In this document: positions 19,801 to 29,749 of the stretch, one piece after another
Numbering within the stretch: the stretch's first letter is position 1
Layout: each line of letters starts with the position of its first letter
Source of the DNA: Byssothecium circinans
Taxonomy: Eukaryota; Ascomycota; Dothideomycetes; Pleosporales; Massarinaceae
Assembly: GCA_010015675.1 (NCBI GenBank)
Contig: ML976982.1
Span: 395,157-436,913, forward strand
Direction: 5' to 3'
Length of the DNA stretch: 41,757 nt
Position numbers and translations under genes: made by a program
Notes under the pieces: model-generated
The model's input: only the letters and a program-made list of their open reading frames with translations
Database searches by the model: none
What the model was told of the DNA's origin: nothing

Positions 19801-20066
19801 GCTTGCATTGGGCCGGCGGTTCTTCTGCGCCCACGTCTCGTAGGCGACCACGGCGAGCCCCGCCAGCAGCAGCACGGCGGCGACGGTATGCAGAGGGCGG
19901 TCGAGGGCGAAACTCGCGGGGAGGCTGGTGGAGAGGTAACTGGATCCTAGAACAAGGCCGCTGTGGGCTGTCAGCGCGCGTATTCCTCCACAGCCGGTGT
20001 GAGGTGAGGTGAGGTGGTGAGCGGGGACTAGACGGACCAGGGGACGAGGAGGGCTTTTCTGTCCAT
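16849..20066 (-). CDS. GT90 (CAP10-type) glycosyltransferase with multi-pass membrane N-terminus
   Basis: Predicted protein of about 998 residues in five exons: 20066-20038 (uncertain), 19960-19585, 19532-19122, 19075-18920 and 18873-16849. The last three introns (46-52 nt) have clear GT-AG ends and join in frame. The first intron has a weak GTCCGT donor, so the true start is open. The N-terminal third is a series of hydrophobic segments typical of a polytopic membrane anchor. The C-terminal part carries the CAP10/GT90 domain: LHGMHLSPAALDGTHQLVPIF, ADIRYPSPWNYVERIKYEFGERY, KKENSLFWRGTTSEGV, GSWKGMLRQRLVHL and FLFDADSAGFSKRF-like segments. GT90 enzymes transfer xylose or related sugars to glycans; Cryptococcus Cxt1 is the known example. 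The donor and acceptor here are unknown. The likely site is Golgi or ER membrane. Confidence 0.82.
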
Positions 20067-20166
20067 GCCTCACTGCGCGGATACGCAGTAATTGCGGCGA
20101 CGGCGAGAGCTGGACATGGCCTCCGGGCGTTTGACAGGCAGAACAGCGTGAACGTAGAGGATGGAC

Positions 20167-20188
20167 GGGATGGGATGGGATGGGATGG
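20167..20188. repeat. GGGAT simple repeat
   Basis: A short run of GGGAT pentamers upstream of the GT90 gene. It is a microsatellite of no evident function. Confidence 0.7.
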
Positions 20189-20726
20189 ACTGGACTGGTG
20201 AGAGACACGGGCAGCACGGACAGGCAGGGCACCGTGGGTGGCCCTTGCCCTAACAAGACCACTGCGCCTCTCAGGGCAGGGCCTTTCTAGCTTGATTGGG
20301 TCTAGCCAAATCCACGATAGGGCTAGGCTGGCACGTGATGCCGGCAACTCTTCCGTACATCGATCATGGACCTCCCCACGACGCCAATGAAGCGGTCATG
20401 CTACGCTGCTTCATTTTTCTGTTCATCACTGCAAACCAATACAAAGCTACAGCGCAGAACATTCAGGCTTTGTTAATATCGCACAAGGATGCTGAGGTTC
20501 GCAAGCCGCGGCCCAATAGGAGAGCGCACGTGAACGTACTGTACTTCAAATGTTCCTCCCCTGGGATCGGCCAGGCACGCTTCCTAATCGGGAATCTGCA
20601 CGACTTCATCCCATGCATATGTATCACACCTGGACAGATAGAGTTCAATCACATAGAAATAGTAGTCAGTGAATATGCTTAGTTCCGCAAGCTGCTAATA
20701 TACAAACACCAAGCGGGCATAACTTT

Positions 20727-20780
20727 AAGCGACAATACCAAGCTATCCAAACACGTCTTCACTATAAAGCGACAATACCA
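20727..20780 (+). repeat. paired 14-mer AAGCGACAATACCA
   Basis: Exact copies at 20727-20740 and 20767-20780 in direct orientation, 40 bases apart. The position, upstream of the GT90 gene, would allow a protein-binding role, but nothing shows this. Confidence 0.6.
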
Positions 20781-20896
20781 TGGTAAAGAGCATCTGGACT
20801 TTTGAACCTCGGGCACCGGGACCTCGGAATTCAGCAAACACGTGACTATCATTCATCCATGGATCCGGCCGCCTTGTGCTATCCACGGATATCTAC

Positions 20897-22718
20897 TTAG
20901 ATTCCCTGCAGCTTCTTGAAGAATGTCACACGCGCCGTCACGCTGCGACACCGCTTTCCAAACACCCACATGGGTATCGTCAACAGCATGATAAAGATGT
21001 GCACCCCGCCGATGATCGAAAACACCTGCAGCGTCCCCATGCTCGAGATCCAGTCCGAGATGAAGTAATTCATCCCAAAGCTATACACGTTACGCAGGTT
21101 AAGCGCCGCAAAAGCTTCCGGCGCTGTGCCAGTTAGCACTACCTCACACAACAGACGGGACGAACGCACCTTTGGAGCGATGGCACTCAGTGATGTAGCC
21201 AAAGATGCCAATGTTGAGGAACGCCATTGAAAAATAGATTAGACCGTAGAGGAAAACTGGACCAGCCCAAGGTGCTCCGTTTTCTAACGTCGCACCGAAA
21301 CCGAAAAAGCCAATCACGCCGAGGATGAGCGTCAGGATGTTGAGCGACAGTCTGAACTCCGGCTCATATATGCCTTTGTTCCATCGCGCGAGCTGCTTGA
21401 CCGCGTAGTCATTGGCTGGACCGGCAACGATGCTCAGTAACGCGGCGACGAGGGGCGATATACTCACCAGCCCGACTGCCGATACTGAGAAGTTATACGG
21501 TGGGACGGTAAAAAGCTGTGCCATTACACCTCCCATGACCACCAGCCAAGACGTGGACAGACCGTACGTGATGAAGCCGTAGAAGACTTGCGGGAAGAGA
21601 AGCATGCCAAAAGGACGCACAATGATCTCCAGCAGGTTCTGATCACTTTCGACCCCCCTTACAGGCTTCAGCTCCTCCCAGAACGTGTACGGTTTCTCGT
21701 CTGCACCCGTGTAGATGGGCTCTACGCGGGCAGTTCGCTCGGTTTGCGCGGTCGTGTCTTTGAGCTCTTCACCTACTACGGTAGGATTCGCCTTCGCGTT
21801 TGCGTCCAAAATATCTTCAGTGTGGTCCGTCGTTCCGAGATCGAGGTTGTACGCAGCGTCGCGTTGGTACACCGTTTCTGGTACAAAGAAGAAGATCAAA
21901 AGAATGAAAACACCGTAGAAAATGGCGCAGATACCGTACGTCCAATTCCACCCCAGGTTCTAATAGTGTTAGAATTGTCATGTTTGAGCATGGTTGAAGA
22001 AAGCTCACCTGGATGATGTACCCACTGATACAGCTCCCGCCGCCAACTCCTACGCTCAAGCACAAACCCCAAAACGCCAATCGCAGACCCCTCTCATGGA
22101 CAAAATAAATATCGCCAATCACAGCCGTCGTTAAAACTTCAAACGGGCTCATCCCAATGGCACCAAAAATCCTACTCGCCAACAAGCTCTCGTACGAGTT
22201 GGCGTGGTACGCCCAAACACTGCTGATAAACAGCATCAAGTTCCCAAGAATCATAACCGGTCGCCTTCCGTACTTCACCGACAGTCCGTTAGTCACAAAA
22301 CAAGAAATTCCGATCGCGAAGATAGCCCAGCCCAAACCACCGTTCAGTGCATTGTAGGACATGTTGAATTGCTTCGCCATCTCTGCGAATCCGGGGCTTA
22401 TCATTGGGCCCCAGGCTCCGACCACCGCTGTGTCGATGCTGATGATGAGAAGGAGGAGCTCTTTCTTCCATTGTGGCCAGTTTAGTGGGTCGCGCGGCGA
22501 TTCGGAGGGTTGGGGCACGAGAACGATGTCGGCATTGCGACCTGTGCCGTGCTTCAAGATGGACGTATCGCGACCTGAACACCATTAGCTTCTGGTTCCT
22601 CGATGCAGAAGGAGAGCGCACCGTGATACTGATGATGCTGCGCATCGATCATATCCGCCAACAGCGCTGTACCGGGCACATGCTGCAGATGGTGGTCCTC
22701 AAGCACACCGAGACCCAT
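20897..22718 (-). CDS. MFS transporter (DHA1-like drug:H+ antiporter type)
   Basis: Predicted 559-residue plasma-membrane carrier in four exons: 22718-22622, 22574-22009, 21959-21170 and 21123-20897. The introns of 46-49 nt are all GT-AG and the total of 1680 nt is in frame. The N-terminus MGLGVLEDHHLQHVPGT, then LKHGTGRNADIVLVPQP and DPLNWPQWKKELLLL, is typical of a large fungal MFS subfamily. NGLSVKYGRRP is the motif A loop between helices 2 and 3. A long cytosolic loop (YTGADEKPYTFWEELKPVRG) separates the two six-helix halves, and YITECHRSKAPEAFAALNLRN is a conserved late motif restored by the last splice. The continuous frame would begin at a TTG, so the short first exon is needed for the start. 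Substrate unknown. It is the first of three same-strand transporters here, but spacing of about 0.8 kb argues for separate promoters. Confidence 0.85.
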
Positions 22719-23566
22719 TTCGACACCGATTCAACGTCTTTGTGACAAATTCCAGCAATTCAAACAATGGCACACTAGGTCGGGCGAGAAATAGCTCACA
22801 CGCAAATCGACCACCTGGAAACGCTCTCTATTTCTAAAGCTCATTCAAAAGCTACCCCAGTCATCACCCCCTTCGGCATTTAGCCAAGCGATGAATTGCC
22901 GAACGCTTTCAATCCACTCTAAATCCCCCAAACATGAGTTCCTAAACATATGGTGTTAAGATGGCTCCAGATCGACATGGATCGCGGAATTTGTTGGGGT
23001 TCGGATTGGCCCCACCCCCGCCGCCACGGGCTACTCCGCACTTTTATCATCTGCGCTAGGGAGGAATGCCCCACGTTGATGAATTGGGGGTCCGAGGACC
23101 ACGCTTCCTCTCCCTAGGTACTTGATAATTATCTCATCATGCAGGTCCGCAGAGAGGTGGGATGGTTGGGAAAGGAAGACGATTTCCGTACAACGGTACA
23201 AATGTAGGGCAGCGTGGTGCGGTAACACGGCGGACGATGCAGCGGGACTGCAGACGAGGTCGACTTGCATATTTGCAGGGTAACAGATGGAAATCAAATT
23301 AATAAGCTATGTGCAGTTAACGGTAAGGACGACATTAGACATTTGAATTTGGAGAAGCAGCGCAAACTCAGTGATTGAATGACGCGATAGATGAGAGTCG
23401 CTTACAACTGGAAAGCGATTCGAAGGTGTAGTCGAACCCGGAAGTATCTCTCATATCGCAACACATTGACATGCTCTATACTATTCCACACTACGACACA
23501 ATTGAAGACGCCTTCCACCTCGAAACAGTAACAACCGCTTCCAGACTCTCAACATATCCGCACACT
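22719..23566. other. intergenic between two MFS genes
   Basis: Promoter of the MFS gene at 20897-22718 plus the 3' region of the fucose-permease-like gene. I see no ORF worth calling, no hairpin row and no repeat. Confidence 0.5.
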
Positions 23567-25349
23567 TCACTTCTCACCCGCGACTTCTGCCTTCTCAACC
23601 TGCCTCTCCCCACCCTTAGCATCCTCCATCACACCCCCAGCACCATTCTCCTCATCACGCACGCCAGTCTTCACGATTCCGATCTCCGCATCGCCAAATT
23701 TATCCGCCACATCACGATACGCAGGCACAAAGTTGACGGCAACCGCATACGTCGCAGCCGCGATAAAGAAAGCCAGCGGCACCGTCATAGCAAGGGCAGT
23801 CGGCGCATGCCCCGTCGCCATATTCGGTTGCCCCTGACTATCCGACGCGGCGAACAAAAGCGGCGGCACCACCGCGCCTCCACAAACACCACCTACGATA
23901 TACCCCGATCCTTTCTTGGAGTACTTGCCCAGCCCTCTCATACCCAGGGCAACGATGGTGGGGAAGATAATGGATTCGAAGAAGAGCACAATGTAGAGCA
24001 TTGACATGCCGATGTTTCCGCGTTGCGTAATCGACGGGCAGATGAAGATGATGCACATGGAGATGAAGGCTAAGAAGACCCAGCGGGGGCGCACGAATTT
24101 CATCACGCCCGAGCCCACGAATCGACCAAAGGCAAAGACGCCTTGTGCGCCGGCGAGGAATCGGGCGCCATCGGAGGGCGAGGTATTGGGGCGCGTTTCG
24201 GTTACATAGTTGACTGTCACGATTAGAGGGTGTCTTGGAGAGAAGGAAAGAGGGAAACGCACTGAAGGCGCCGGCTATGGCTACCTGAGCACCAGTGTAG
24301 CAGAACTGCGCGAAGGCAGCGTGGAAGAGGCGGTATTGTTTGTGGAACGGCTTGACGTCCGTACCAGCATGTGTTTCGGATGCTTGGAAAGCCATATCTG
24401 CATCCTGCGCATAGTCAACACCTGGTTGTGACCCATCAGAGGTGGAGGTAACATACCGTGATCTCAGGGATCGGAGAGAGATAAAAGACGCCCGCGAGAA
24501 GGAAGACGAAGATGGCAATCGCAAGGTACGTCCACTGTACGTTCTGCATGTTATCCGCAGCATCGTCGTCCAAGTTCTTGAAGAACACATAGCTGCCCAG
24601 CACAGGCGCAACCACGGTTCCAATACCTGCGTAAACACCATCAGCACCCCATATCCATTCCACACCCCTCCGTCGTAAAAAATAAAAACAAAAGGAAGAG
24701 GAGAAAGAAAAACTCACCATTAAAAGCCTGCGCAACATTGATCCTTATCTCCGCATACCTCGGCGGTCCACAAACCGTCAAATAGGGATTCGCCGCCGTC
24801 TCCAAGCTGCCCAACCCATTCCCAATAATAAAAATACTCGCGCAGAAGCCGCCGAAACTCCTCTTTAATAAACACGGCCACGCAATCAGGCTGCCGATGC
24901 CGTAGAGACAAAGCCCCCAGATGAAGCACGCTTTGTAGCCGTAGTGCCGGAGGATCCAGTTTGCGTGGCCGAGAGAGGCGAGCGGGTAGGCGCCGAAGTA
25001 GGCGGCTTGGAGGCCGGAGGAGCGTGTCCGGGTTATGTTGAGGGAGACTTGGAAGTGCTTGTTTAAGGTGTCGAGAAGGCCGTAGGAGAAACCCTGTGGC
25101 GGTGTGGTTAGTAGGGGAGGGGTGGATCTAAGGTTTTCGATTTTCAATGGGTTGGTGGATAATTTTTGTAGGGTTTGGTTTGGCAATTTGGGATTGAAAG
25201 GGAAAAGGATGAAAGGAAATGCTTACCCAGAGGAAGAAAAGGATGGTGACGAGTCCAAGCGGATAGAGGGACTTGCGCAGTGTGAGCTCTGCAGCGCCCG
25301 TCCTCTCATTATCGCGATGTTTCAACGCGTTCCTCTTGAAAATAGCCAT
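23567..25349 (-). CDS. MFS sugar transporter, L-fucose permease (FucP/FGHS) type
   Basis: Predicted 485-residue membrane carrier in five exons: 25349-25227, 25093-24718, 24626-24457, 24404-24263 and 24213-23567. The introns of 49-133 nt are all GT-AG and the sum of 1458 nt is in frame. The signature GNGLGSLETAANPYLTVCGP, then RINVAQAFNGIGTVVAPVLGSYVFF, is that of fucose/galactose/glucose:H+ symporters. LTLRKSLYPLGLVTILFFLWGFSYGLLDTLNKHFQ forms the first helix and loop, and YVTETRP and GGAVVPPLLFAASD occur in the second half. The C-terminal tail is acidic and cytosolic. In bacteria FucP takes up L-fucose; fungal members are poorly studied and the substrate here is open. It lies next to a pectinesterase gene on the same strand, which fits use of plant cell-wall sugars, but no shared regulation can be seen. 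Confidence 0.85.
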
Positions 25350-25931
25350 GATGCTAGCCCAGCTCTAGGCGTCCGTTCAGCTCGAAGAATCTAAACCGTA
25401 TCGTTGGTCCCCGACGGGTACGGAGTACTTGTAGTTCAATACCAGTGCCACTTGAGACGAGAGGAAAGGAGGGGAAGGAGCAAACAAGCAAAAAGCACCA
25501 AGCAGTCGCGATCAAGGCGACCGGCCAAGTTTTTAAACGGCTGCGCCATTGCCCCGACAAAGTTGCCTGCGGGGATAGAAAACGAGGGAACCTTGCCCGT
25601 GTGGAGCACTGAAGCAGGACTTGAACTGCGATAGGAAGGCGCCTGTGTGGAGAACATGGGGTAAATCCGGGGATCGTCACGCTTGGCGCATGCCATCGCG
25701 TTTTGTGTGTGGTTGGCTTCGGAAGGACTTACTCCGAGATCACGTGTAATGAATTCTTTTCGTCTGGGCTTTTGATAGTATTTTGCATGAGCAGGCACAT
25801 GTACGTGTATGGTTCAAGGGAATCATTTCAGGAGTAAGCCAGCCTGCTATTTCTTAATATAAAAGTGGTAGGGGAAAAAGTATACACAATGAATGCTCTC
25901 GAAATAAACCATCGTTCCCTCCAACACAGCC
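25350..25931. other. intergenic upstream of fucose-permease-like gene
   Basis: Promoter of the fucose-permease-like gene and 3' region of the pectinesterase. Overlapping ORFs on both strands lack features. Nothing structured seen. Confidence 0.5.
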
Positions 25932-26992
25932 CTACGAAAGGTAAGAAGTATCAACCCAGTCCTTGTACCCACTACCCAAAACCGTCGAAATAGACACAGC
26001 AGCTGAGTTCTTCTTGGAGAAACTAGCACGCGTTCCCTTGGACCCGTCGCCAGTGTTGCCGTACTCTGCAAACGTAACGTGGTCGGTCCTGGTGTCGTCG
26101 GTGTTCCAGACCCTCCAGCCAGCACCGTTGACGACGTTGCTGAGAGCAGTGTTTTGGAAAACGACGCGCGCGTAGTTCCTCCACGGGCGGCCGAGGTAGT
26201 ACGCGCCTGAGCTGACGGAGTTGCCGGACGCGGCGGCGACCTTGGACTTGTTGATGACGTCTGCCGTGCAAGTTAGTGGATGCTGGGGAGGTGTTCGAGG
26301 ATACAAGGATAGAACTTACAGTAGGATGGATTGGAGTCGGAGTCGCGGCCACTGGCGGTGATGTACCCGAGCGAAGCAGATACGACAGCGATGTCTACAC
26401 CATCGAACCATGCAGTGGCTCTTTGGCCAAAGATGAAGTCGGTAGCGCCCTCGATGTAGGACTTGGCGTAGACTTGGGCTCCCTCGTTAGCGAGGAGAGT
26501 GTCCTGGTATCCTTTGAGCTGGCAGCCGTAGTAGCCCTGCTTGTCCTTTGTGGCGCTAACGGCTACGGCCTGAGACCCCTTGCCGTAAGAGTTGACGAAG
26601 TTGATGTTGTACACTTTGAGGTTGGGGGTCGACGCACGGAGAGTTGCCGTCTCGTCGTTGCTCAAGCCATCGGCCTGGCTCTTCCCCTGCGTGATGGTGA
26701 CTTTGTTTCCAGAGTAGCCATTGGTGTCGGCGGTGGCGCCGTACAGGATGACCTGGGACTTGAGACCGGAGATGACGACTTGCTCCTTGTAGGTACCCGG
26801 GTTGATGAAGATGCACTGGGAGGAGGTTGAAGATGTCGAAAGCGCTTTAACGGCTGACTGGACGGTCGAATATTTGCCTGAGCCACCAACTTCAAGACAT
26901 CCGGCTGGTGCCGTAAGACGGCTTGCTCGCTTGTCGAGAGGTGCGGCTAGAGCAGTGCCCGCCAGGGACAGGACGAAAAGTTCAGAACGCAT
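25932..26992 (-). CDS. secreted pectin methylesterase (CE8)
   Basis: Predicted 333-residue enzyme in two exons (26992-26320 and 26260-25932). The 59-nt intron starts GTAAGT and splits a Tyr codon. It hydrolyses methyl esters of pectin homogalacturonan outside the cell. A signal peptide of about 17 residues (MRSELFVLSLAGTALAA) is followed by a possible dibasic KR processing site at 21-22. Active-site elements are all present: Q141 in SQAVAVS, YQDTLL with Q163 and D164, GATDFIFG with D185, and LGRPWR with R249. Family CE8 uses two Asp residues as nucleophile and acid/base, with Gln and Arg support. Length and motif order are normal for fungal pectinesterases, so the enzyme should be active. Confidence 0.93.
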
Positions 26993-27808
26993 GATGTTGA
27001 AGAAGAGAGGGTATGAAGGAGTGAATGAAGGAGGTGAAGTTAAGAAAGTGACGAAAAATGAAGGAAGTAACTTCTAATTATACTCACACTGCGATATTGA
27101 CATCCCGCTTTGAGTACGCTGAATTCAGCATAGTGAAGCCTTGCGAATCTTCTCACTTATTAAGGAGTTTCACCGTCTCCACCCATTTTCGCACCTCTCA
27201 GTCGACGATCAGGCGTGGATCCCCTACCCGTGGTCTTCCGCATCCATCTACAGAGCAATTCTTTTCTCTTGGCTTCCCAACAGAACGACGATGCTTTTAA
27301 TTGTTCTTGCGGGGTTTCTCGCGGTAATTATTGACGGTGGAAAGACTCGAGATGCCGTGTTCGTTGTTGAAACAAACATGTTCGGGAGATTTTCCCGCAA
27401 TTACGGAAACGGAATAAAACTGCCGCGGATGCTGGTTGGTGGAAAAGGGAGTGGCCTATGCTTTATAGCTAGCCGTCATGTATATTGGGAGGTGTATCAC
27501 GAGTCAGCACTGACATGCACGGGGCAAGGCCGAGCAATGTTGGTCTGGAAGCGGTGGTCAGACGTTGGGGTTGGTGTTGTGGAGATTCGAGGGAACTGTG
27601 TTGGTGGTCTGTGCGGCTCAAACTCTCAAACTTTAAGCCCTGATGTGCTTCGCGCACGATTTTCATTCACCTCTTTTCTCATCATTCATAATTTAAGGGG
27701 TATCGATCTACGACTGCCCGTCCAAGCATAAATACTCCGCCACTATTCAAAATCTTAGGAAAAGGCCCTTCCTGAAGCTTCCTACTACATCCGAAAAACT
27801 GTCCTCAG
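26993..27808. other. intergenic, promoter of pectinesterase
   Basis: About 800 bases between two minus-strand genes. The 196-codon open frame at 27141-27731 has no family features and an unusual composition; I regard it as chance. No repeat seen. Confidence 0.5.
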
Positions 27809-29749
27809 CTATTCCTGGACGGAAGAAGCTTTCGACTTCGTTTCTTTCGCTGGAAACCTCGTCGTGAACTGACTATGAAGCTTCTTGTTCATGTTGAAGC
27901 CTTGGATGAAGAGAGATGCAACCAGAGCACTGGCAGCAACGCTCATCATCAGCATGAACACCGCTCGAAAGCCATGAAGATACGACTCAAGTATGAGCGT
28001 CCGTTTCTCATCATCGGCCGCCATAGTCCTCAAGACGTAAATGTACCGTTCCGAATCGTGTGCGATCGTCTCCGGGAGGTTGTACGACGCTAGCTTCCCT
28101 GACATGGCGTTTGTGAACACCGTTCCGCTTATCGCAACACCGAGTGGCATGCCCAAGCTGCGCATGAAGGCGTACAAGCAGGAAGCCATGGCTGAATCCT
28201 CTACCTTTGAGATAGCTTGGACGGCGACGTTGATGCTGGTCACGATCATGCCAGAGCCGATGCCGAATACGGCTAAAATGATTGCGAGAATTGCATAGCT
28301 GGTGTGGAGATCGAGAAGTAACAGCAGCCCTGAGCCCAATGTGGTGATTGTCCATCCGGCCCACAGAGCCCACCGGAAGCGCCCAAGACGTGTTGTGAGG
28401 ATTGAGACCACGAGAGAGCCCGGGACGAGTAGGAACGCGGCGGGAAAGACGTCGATGCCGGCTCGTGTCGGTGATGAGCCTCGAACTGACATGCAGTAGA
28501 AGGGAATGTAGTATAAGAAGGTGAAGAGCTGGAAGCGTAAAGTCAGCAGAGAGCTTACGATGGGAACTGCGTGGCTTACAATCAAACCGTTCGCCAGAGC
28601 ACAGTAGAAAGCGAGCAGTGCTGACGGGCAATAGAAGATGGACATCGGCAACAAACTTCTCGGCTTGGAGTATACTTGCCATCCCACAAAAGCCACGACT
28701 CCCAAAACACCAGCCATGATCGGAGCAAGAGTCTGCGACGAAACCCACGCATACTGCACACCTCCCCACGAGATCCCAACGAGCAACGCAGTCGTAGAAC
28801 CAAGAAATAGAAATGCGCCGAACCAATCGATCGACTTGATCTTCTGCGACATCGAAATCTTAGATACGGCGTTGAGGCGGACGAAGTAGATAGCGAGCAA
28901 GAATCCGAGCAGGCAGAAGGGGAAGTTGATGATAAATGCCCATCTCCAGTTGGCTTTCTCGACAAACACCCCTCCAATAACGGGGCCGGCGATGGTTCCC
29001 ACGGACCAGGCACCAAGCACCAATGCGAAGTACTTGGGCCTGAATCTTAGTGGCACAATGTCGCAGAAGATCACTTGGCTGAGGGTGATAATACCCCCGC
29101 CGCCAATGCCTTGAATCGTTCGACCTGCCAGCATAACGGTAAAGTTTTTCGCTGCGGCACATAGGATGGTGCCGACGGTGAAGAGGGTCAGAGAAACGAG
29201 CAGGAGCTGTTGCCGGCCAAAGAATTGGCTGATTGATGCTATCACGGGCTGGAAAATGGCGCTGGAAAGGAGATAGGATGTGCCGGCCCAGAAGGCATCG
29301 ATGGAAGTCCCGTTGAGTGATAGTGCGATTTGCTAGATATGACTGTGAGTATGACTCCATCTTGCGTATGAAGGGAAACGTACCGGAAGGACAGTGACGA
29401 GTATCGTAGCATCCAGAGCAACCATCAACGAGATAATAGCAAGCGACACCATGATGAACCACTCTTTCCTCTCCGGCTTCCACTCTTCAACCGGAACATT
29501 GCGAGCTTCTTCCATATCGCACATGGTGACCGAAGTGTTCGACGACGCGAGCTCCTCAGGTATTGCGGGTAGAGCTGTTGTAGAGTCCGCGAAGGTGACT
29601 GCCGTCGAAGGGGTTTTCAGGTCGCTGTGCGAAGTTGATAATGTCATGCTTTGACTCCTCGCAGTCTCATGCGACAGATAGTGTGACTCCACAGTGAAGG
29701 AACCTGGCGAAGGTGGCGGAGTAGGCCTCCCAGTTGAAAAATCCGCCAT
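27809..29749 (-). CDS. MFS efflux pump, DHA2 (14-helix) type
   Basis: Predicted 612-residue plasma-membrane transporter in three exons: 29749-29384, 29332-28580 and 28528-27809. The start MADFSTGRPTPPP is preferred; an in-frame ATG at 29977 would add 76 residues. A hydrophilic N-terminus is followed by LDATILVTVLP (motif D1), RTIQGIGGGGI, and the antiporter motif C GAWSVGTIAGPVIGGVF with EKANWRWAFIINFP. The second intron is 51 nt and free of in-frame stops, so it could be retained; splicing restores a cleaner helix. Relatives include pumps for toxins, azoles and other drugs as well as siderophore or amino-acid carriers. No secondary-metabolite synthase lies nearby, so a self-protection role is not supported by context. 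The nearest regulator gene is about 2.7 kb further on, on the same strand. Confidence 0.87.

Larger units (their letters stand above)
20067..20896. other. upstream region of GT90 gene and downstream of MFS gene
   Basis: It contains a GGGAT simple repeat (20167-20188) and two copies of AAGCGACAATACCA, 40 bases apart. The 128-codon open frame at 20296-20682 has no recognisable feature and overlaps the expected GT90 promoter; I do not call it a gene. Confidence 0.5.

Noticed and set aside
20296..20682. 128-codon plus-strand ORF upstream of the GT90 gene
   Set aside because: No motif, signal peptide or splice partner. It lies in the expected promoter region and includes the low-information intergenic stretch.
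27141..27731. 196-codon plus-strand ORF upstream of the pectinesterase
   Set aside because: Composition and lack of motifs suggest chance. It lies in the promoter region between two well-defined genes.
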